A DNA stretch of 64,000 bases, taken from positions 46,470,501 through 46,534,500 of the forward strand of contig NC_091257.1 in NCBI RefSeq assembly GCF_042477335.2. The letters run 5' to 3'. The first letter of the stretch is position 1. Every line of letters begins with the position of its first letter. Positions 58,971 through 64,000 of the stretch are shown here, one piece after another. The position numbers were made by a program, and so were the translations under genes. The notes beneath the pieces are model-generated. The model did not search any database. It was not told where the DNA came from and worked only from the letters and a program-made list of their open reading frames with translations. This DNA is from Ovis canadensis (Eukaryota > Chordata > Mammalia > Artiodactyla > Bovidae).

Positions 58971-59399
58971 AAAGAAGGGGAAAAATCAATGTTAAACACC
59001 TAAACATTCATAATAACTTCCCAGGAAAAACATCAGAATAATTATCCAAAAATATCATTTTTGTAGCCTATGTTGGATCACTTACTAATGTGACACTTTA
59101 AGCCTTTATATTCAGTAGCAGAATTATAAATTTATGCTCTTTGTCATTTCCCAGTTCATCCACAAGGTAAAGATCCCTGTAACAGCCAGTGCTAGTATAG
59201 AGCTGAGATGCTTAGAACAAACAAAACAAAATAAAATTTTATTTCTGCTATTCCATTTTCCATCATTCCTAAAAACAAAGTCAATTCTAATCCTTGGTGA
59301 CTCCAAAGTCAACCTGATGCACTCACAATAATGAGTGTGGCAATTTCCCCCTTTATGCATAAAAAGAACAAAAGACATTAAGAAATAAAGGACACTGAT

Positions 59400-59534
59400 G
59401 GTATTACCTGGATGTGATGGTGAATTTCATCGTCAACTTAACTGAGCCAAGTTGCTCAGAGAACTGGCAAAACTATTTTGGGGGGGTGTCTTTGACAGTG
59501 TTTCAGGAATGGATTAGCATTTGAACCCACAGAC
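59400..59534 (+). mobile_element. ERVL/MLT2-like LTR fragment
   Basis: GATGGTGAATTTCATCGTCA, ACTTAACTGAGCCAAGTTGC and GGATTAGCATTTGAACCCAC are typical of old MLT2-type LTRs. It is cut by the solo LTR that follows. Confidence 0.6.
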
Positions 59535-59880
59535 TGTTATGCACCGAGCCCGTATCTCCGAACCAACCGAGATAAAGAAAGTCCTCCACAGTAATGTAAA
59601 AAGGCAGGAAGGGAGTTTATTTCTAGCGCGCTAGGGTCCGAGTCTCATCCGACACAGCGGAATCCTACAGGGACCCCGAACAAAGGGATATGGCGGTTTA
59701 TACACAGTCAGTTCTTTGTCTCAGGTACAGGAGTAGCTGGCGTTACATGATTGGCTAGACAGGATGAGCGCATGTCCTGTTTCTTTCTGGTTGGTGTGTA
59801 TGGGAAGCCTTCCTAATTTGGTCAAGGAATGCTGTTTTTTCTTCCCAGCTAACAGGAGACATGACTCAGGTCCCTGGTGC
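59535..59880 (-). mobile_element. Solo LTR of the class I family seen at 1726
   Basis: Same family and strand as the left provirus LTR: GTTATGCACCGAGCC, AGTTTATTTCTAGC (AATAAA complement at 59616-59621) and GGAGTAGCTGGCGTTACATG. It carries about 65 bp near 59790-59860 that the 1726-2021 copy lacks. The outer end is less clear, with no clean TAACA near 59880. No retroviral coding sequence adjoins it. Confidence 0.88.
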
Positions 59881-59989
59881 TATGCACCTCACTGAGCCAT
59901 CCAGCCTGCCTGACACAGACAAAGTCAAAAAGCTCACCCTTTCCAATGCATAGTAAATATTCAGCCAGATTGACATTCACAAACCCATC

Positions 59990-60120
59990 CCTGTAAAGCA
60001 CTGTACTTTCCAGAGCATTGCACATTTAGTATGACATCTGATTCCCACAAAAACCAAGAAGGTAGAACATATAATTATTCCTATTTTAGAGATGAGAAAA
60101 CAGGAGTTGAGAGTTTATTG
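59990..60120 (-). mobile_element. MIR-like SINE remnant
   Basis: TGATTCCCACAAAAACCAAG and CTATTTTAGAGATGAGAAAA resemble reversed MIR. Confidence 0.45.
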
Positions 60121-60684
60121 TGATAGGACTGAGGTTGTTACCTTACGTTAACTTACATTTTCTGACATTCACTTCTCTGCAATTTACATTAGAGTACATT
60201 GGGTGGGTAATGCTTGACTTTGAGCTTTTTCCATTAGGATGCTTTCCAGAATGGCACCAAACAACATAGTGGCTCCCAAAATAATGCTGGTAGCACCTCG
60301 ATGACAACCTGTCCAGACACAACTCAAACGCTGCAAAAAATTTTACAAGTGAATGCTTCAAACCCTCTATTAACTGAGACATTCAAGGTTCTTGTTTTAT
60401 ACAGAGGGTGTCCATGGTCCCCGATGGACGGGATCAAGGTTATCAAGCGGTCCAGACACTGTGTCCCAAAATTTAATGGAAAAGAAACCCCTGGCTTGAG
60501 ATGATCTAATCCTGCTCTGTCGTGCTTTCAGCAACTTTATCCACACAATCCAGTTCCGAAAAGAAATCTACTCCCTTCCACCTCCAGGAAAAGACTGGAG
60601 ACCCTCTATACTGCACAGATTTCCAGATCTAGAAACAGTTTACTTCCTTTCAGAGTGCTTCACTCTTGAGAGAGTCAATTCCTA
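60121..60684. other. Unassigned sequence before the class II LTR
   Basis: Could be an internal remnant of an ERV or unique sequence. Short frames are present, with no recognised domain. Confidence 0.35.
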
Positions 60685-61320
60685 GACAAGTTGCTAAGAA
60701 GTCCAGGGTCCCTAAGGAGAAGAAAGGGATCCCGGGCTCTTGAGGAGGAGATTGGAATCTGGAGTTCTCAAGGAAGAGAAAAGGACAATTTATTTCTTTC
60801 TTTAAGCCCAGAGCTGATGACTGCACAACAAAACATCTTATCTTGCTCAAGGATATGCTTTTCTTTAAACTCCATACCAGTGATTATATAAGGACAATGT
60901 ATCCTGCTTGAGGACATGTTTCTCCTTCTTGAGAACCTTCTGACTAATCCTGTCACCTTAAAATGTATATTATAGGAGTGGGTCTGGTAAGATCTTTCTA
61001 TTATTAGTTCTAATCCTGTTATCTTAAAATGTTTATTGTGGGAGTGGGTCTGTTAAGAGCTTTACAGCCTTGAGACATTCTTTTAATTTATTGTTAATAA
61101 CCAATTGAAAAGTATAAAGTATATTGAAAAGTATATAGTAAAAGTATATAAGACTAGCAAAGGGGGCACTCTCCGTCCCCCTTCGGATGTCTATGTCAGA
61201 AGCTCTCTCTGTCCCTTTTTATACTTTAATAAAACTTTGCTATACAAAAGCTCTTGAGTGATCAAGCCTGGTCCCTGGTCCTGAAGCTAAATCTTCTTCA
61301 GAGATCACAAATCTGAAATA
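60685..61320 (+). mobile_element. Class II (ERVK-like) ruminant LTR
   Basis: U3 begins near AAGAAGTCCAGGGTCCCTAA. Possible TATA sequence GTATATAAGACTAGC lies near 61145. R holds CACTCTCCGTCCCCCTTCGG, and AATAAAACTTTGCTA carries the polyadenylation signal. U5 reads CTTGAGTGATCAAGCCTGG and ends near CAGAGATCACAAATC. This is the layout of the common bovine ERVK LTR as I recall it. No internal genes are attached. Boundaries are approximate. Confidence 0.8.
60940..61060 (+). repeat. Tandem duplication in LTR U3
   Basis: Two copies of a unit of about 65 bp, starting CTAATCCTGTCACCTTAAAA and CTAATCCTGTTATCTTAAAA, each with GGAGTGGGTCTG. U3 duplications of this kind often hold enhancer elements. Confidence 0.8.
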
Positions 61321-61399
61321 GCTCACCATAAGCTATCACTCTCAAGAAGTAGGTTGCTCAAGGCTTAATACTTTTAGCCTTGACCTATAAAGGTGGAAT

Positions 61400-63196
61400 G
61401 CAGAGTTCCAAAGAATAGCAAGAAGAGATAAAAAAGGCTTCCTCAGTGATCAATGCAAAGAAATAGAGGAAAACAACAGAATGGGAAAGACTAGAGATCT
61501 CTTTGAGAAAATTAGAGATACCAAGGGAACATTTCATGCAAAGATGGGCTCGATAAAGGACAGAAATGGTAGGGACCTAACAGAAGCAGAAAATATTAAG
61601 AAGAGGTGGCAAGAATACACAGAAGAACTGTACAAAAAAGATCTTCACGACCAAAATAATCACGATGGTGTGATCACTCATCTAGAGCCAGACATCTTGG
61701 AATGTGAAGTCAAGTGGGCCTTAGAAAGCAACACTATGAACAAAGCTAGTGGAGGTGATGGCATTCCAGCTGAGCTATTTCAAATGCTGAAAGATGATGC
61801 TGTGAAAGTGCTGCACTCAATATGCCAGCAAACTTGGAAAACTCCGCAGTGGCCATAGGACTGGAAAAGGTCAGTTTTCATTCCAATCCCAAAGAAAGGC
61901 AATGCCAAAGAATGCTGAAACTACCGCACAATTGCACTCATCTCACACGCTAGTAAAGTAATGCTCAAAATTCTCCAAGCCAGGCTTCAGCAATACGTGA
62001 ACCGTGAACTTCCAGATGTTCAAGCTGGTTTTAGAAAAGGCAGAGGAACCAGAGATCAAATTGCCAGCATCTGCTGGATCACGGAAAAAGCAAGAGAGTT
62101 CCAGAAAAACATCTATTTCTGCTTTATTGACTATGCCAAAGCCTTTGACTGTGTGAATCACAATAAACTGTGGAAAATTCTGAAAGAGACAGGAATACCA
62201 GACCACCTGACCTGCCTCTTGAGAAACCTATATGCAGGTCAGGAAGCAATAGTTAGAACTGGACATGGAACAACAGACTGGTTCCAAATTGGGAAAGGAG
62301 TACGTCAAGGCTATACATTGTCACCCTGCTTATTTAACTTATATGCAGAGTACATCATGAGAAACACTGGGCTTCAAGATTGCCAGGAGAAATATCAATA
62401 ACCTCAGATATGCAGATGACACCACCCTTATGGCAGAAAGTGAAGAGGAACTAAAAAGCCTCTTGACGAAAGTGAAAGAGGAGAGTGAAAAAGTTGGCTT
62501 AAAGCTCAACATTCAGAAAACTAGGATCATGGCATCTGGTCCCATCACTTCATGGGAAATAGATGGGGAAACAGTGGAAACAGTGTCAGACTTTATTTTT
62601 TTAGGCTCCAAAATCACTGCAGATGGTGACTGCAGCCATGAAATTAAAAGACGCTTACTCCTTGGAAGAAAAGTTATGACCAACCTAGATAGCATATTCA
62701 AAAGCAGAGACATTACTTTGCCAACAAAGGTCTGTCTAGTCAAGGCTATGGTTTTTCCAGTGGTCATGTATGGATGTGAGAGTTGGACTATGAAGAAAGC
62801 TGAATGCTGAAGAATTGATGCTTTTGAACTGTGGTGTTGGAGAAGACTCTTGAGAGTCCCTTGGACTGCAAGGAGATCCAACCAGTCCATTCTGAAGGAG
62901 ATTGGCCCTGGGTGTTTTTTGGAAGGAATGATGCTGAAGCTGAAACTCCAGTACTTTGGCCACCTCATGCGAAGAGTTGACTCATTGGAAAAGACTCTGA
63001 TGCTGGGAGGGATTGGGGGTAGGAGGAGAAGGGGACGACAGAGGATGAGATGGCTGGATGGTATCACTGACTCAATGGACAGGAGTCTGAGTGAACTCCG
63101 GGAGTTGGTGATGGACAGGGAGGCCTGGAGTTTTGCAATTCATGAGGTCACAGAGAGTCACACTGTGTGACTGAGTGACTGAACTGAACTGAACTG
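61400..63196 (+). mobile_element. BovB LINE, 1.8 kb, 13-bp target duplication
   Basis: BovB from GCAGAGTTCCAAAGAATAGC to the terminal GAACTGAACTGAACTG. Flanks ATAAAGGTGGAAT occur at 61387-61399 and 63197-63209. Long frames survive: linker (61481-61858), RT with [20 protein letters not shown] and KGVRQGYTLSPCLFNLYAEY (61961-62401), then [16 protein letters not shown] and YGCESWTMKKAEC (62430-62810). The YADD box (TATGCAGATGACACC) at 62408 is intact. A few frameshifts and a small deletion near 62368 kill it. Confidence 0.96.
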
Positions 63197-63209
63197 ATAA
63201 AGGTGGAAT

Positions 63210-64000
63210 CTGAAGATGTACAAGTTGCATCACAGTTGGTCTAATGAAGTACTTTGGAGGCAGAGATTTTTGTTCAAATTGAAGAAATTCCTTTTTCTTT
63301 TACCACTATAGGTGCTGAGTGTTTCCTTGGTTTTCATCTTCACATTTTTTTTTTTTTTTTTCCCAGTTCATTTTGAGTCCCGGGTCAAAATTCTTTAGTT
63401 CTAAATGGGATGCTTCCCAGATTTCCATGAAATGTTAATGATGGCTTAAGGCTCACAGTGTACAAGACACTATAGGACACTCTGAATACTAACTACCTAA
63501 GTGTCCCAGCCCAGGGCTCACAGGCCTCTCTTCTGTTTATCAAACTCTCTGAGACTCCCTAATGAGATGTGTGGCAGGCAGGGTGAGTCAGAGACTAAAG
63601 AGCTGCCCTTTTCTGGGATCCGTTCCCTAAGATTCTAATGAGGGTCCTAGGAAAAGGAGTTTTAAAACATAAGTACCTGCACAAATTCAAGGGACTTATT
63701 TACCATTCCAATCTGAGAGCACGTTTTGAAGTCCAATTTGTTCGTAAGTTCAACAAAGTTAGCCTAGGTACCCAACTAACATGACTGGCTGTATTTTACT
63801 GTACTGTCAAAGGTTTATAATACTTTTCACACAAATAATATGTAAAAAATAAATACAAATAGTAAATAAAAACGATTTAAATCTTACAGTACAGCATCTT
63901 GAAAAGCAAGTTGGACATGTGAACTAACTTACATGATTGAACACACAAATGCAAGTTCGTATCTCTGAAAGTTTAAAACTTGCAGGTTCGTATGTAAAGG
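63210..64000. other. No gene or clear repeat
   Basis: Contains a poly-T run at 63345-63362. Nothing coding recognised, and no upstream ST8SIA6 exon found here. Confidence 0.45.

Noticed and set aside
60143..60504. Possible retroviral gag fragment before the class II LTR
   Set aside because: Short frames only. No zinc knuckle, major homology region or other diagnostic residues.
62513..63067. 184-codon minus-strand ORF
   Set aside because: Antisense shadow of BovB. Such frames recur at every BovB 3' end in this window (16 kb, 36 kb, 44 kb, 53 kb, 57 kb).
55139..64000. Search for the upstream ST8SIA6 exon
   Set aside because: I looked on the minus strand for an exon ending in a phase that fits 55138 and encoding the residues before AKLASCC. 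No candidate with a donor site was found by eye.

Overview
The window is mammalian, and the repeats place it in a ruminant, most likely a bovid. It is built largely from BovB (RTE) LINEs, Bov-tA tRNA-derived SINEs, CHR-type tRNA-Glu SINEs and ruminant L1 3' ends, a combination typical of cattle, sheep and goats; the exact species cannot be read from the sequence. There is no bacterial-style gene content, operon, CRISPR array, rRNA or independent tRNA gene. Nearly all open reading frames are decayed retrotransposon fragments.

The one cellular gene I can support lies on the minus strand between 55138 and 41578. Four exons with canonical splice sites and matching phases (55138-54994, 48477-48365, 43786-43694, 42046-41578) encode the C-terminal 272 residues of a GT29 alpha-2,8-sialyltransferase, best matched to ST8SIA6. 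They contain sialylmotifs L, S, III and VS and end at a TGA at 41578-41580. The exons for the cytoplasmic tail, membrane anchor and stem should lie beyond the right edge; I did not find them in 55139-64000.

Layout. 1-2021: the 5' part of a gammaretrovirus-like (class I) endogenous provirus on the minus strand (LTR, tRNA-Pro primer site, leader, gag with a large deletion, protease and the start of RT), cut by the left edge. 2045-4068: a plus-strand BovB. 4-16 kb: SINEs, L1 ends, old LTR pieces and a microsatellite. 16.3-30 kb: AT-rich, low-gene sequence with scattered L1 3' ends, MIR pieces and one strong CTCF-like motif. 30.4-34 kb: an old degenerate L1. 34.2-36.8 kb: a cluster of Bov-tA elements and a BovB with a 5' inversion. 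36.8-41.5 kb: sequence downstream of the gene. 41.6-55.1 kb: the ST8SIA6 3' half, whose introns hold BovB, L1, hAT, Bov-tA and CHR insertions. 55.2-64 kb: upstream intron or flank with SINEs, L1 fragments, a solo LTR of the same family as the left provirus, a class II (ERVK-like) LTR and a 1.8-kb BovB.

I found no new multi-gene system. The most informative structures are insertion histories that can be read base by base: an L1 flanked by a 107-bp target duplication at a canonical endonuclease site, a BovB with twin-priming-type inversion and 10-bp duplications, an L1 nested inside a BovB, and several SINEs and L1 3' ends bounded by clear duplications.
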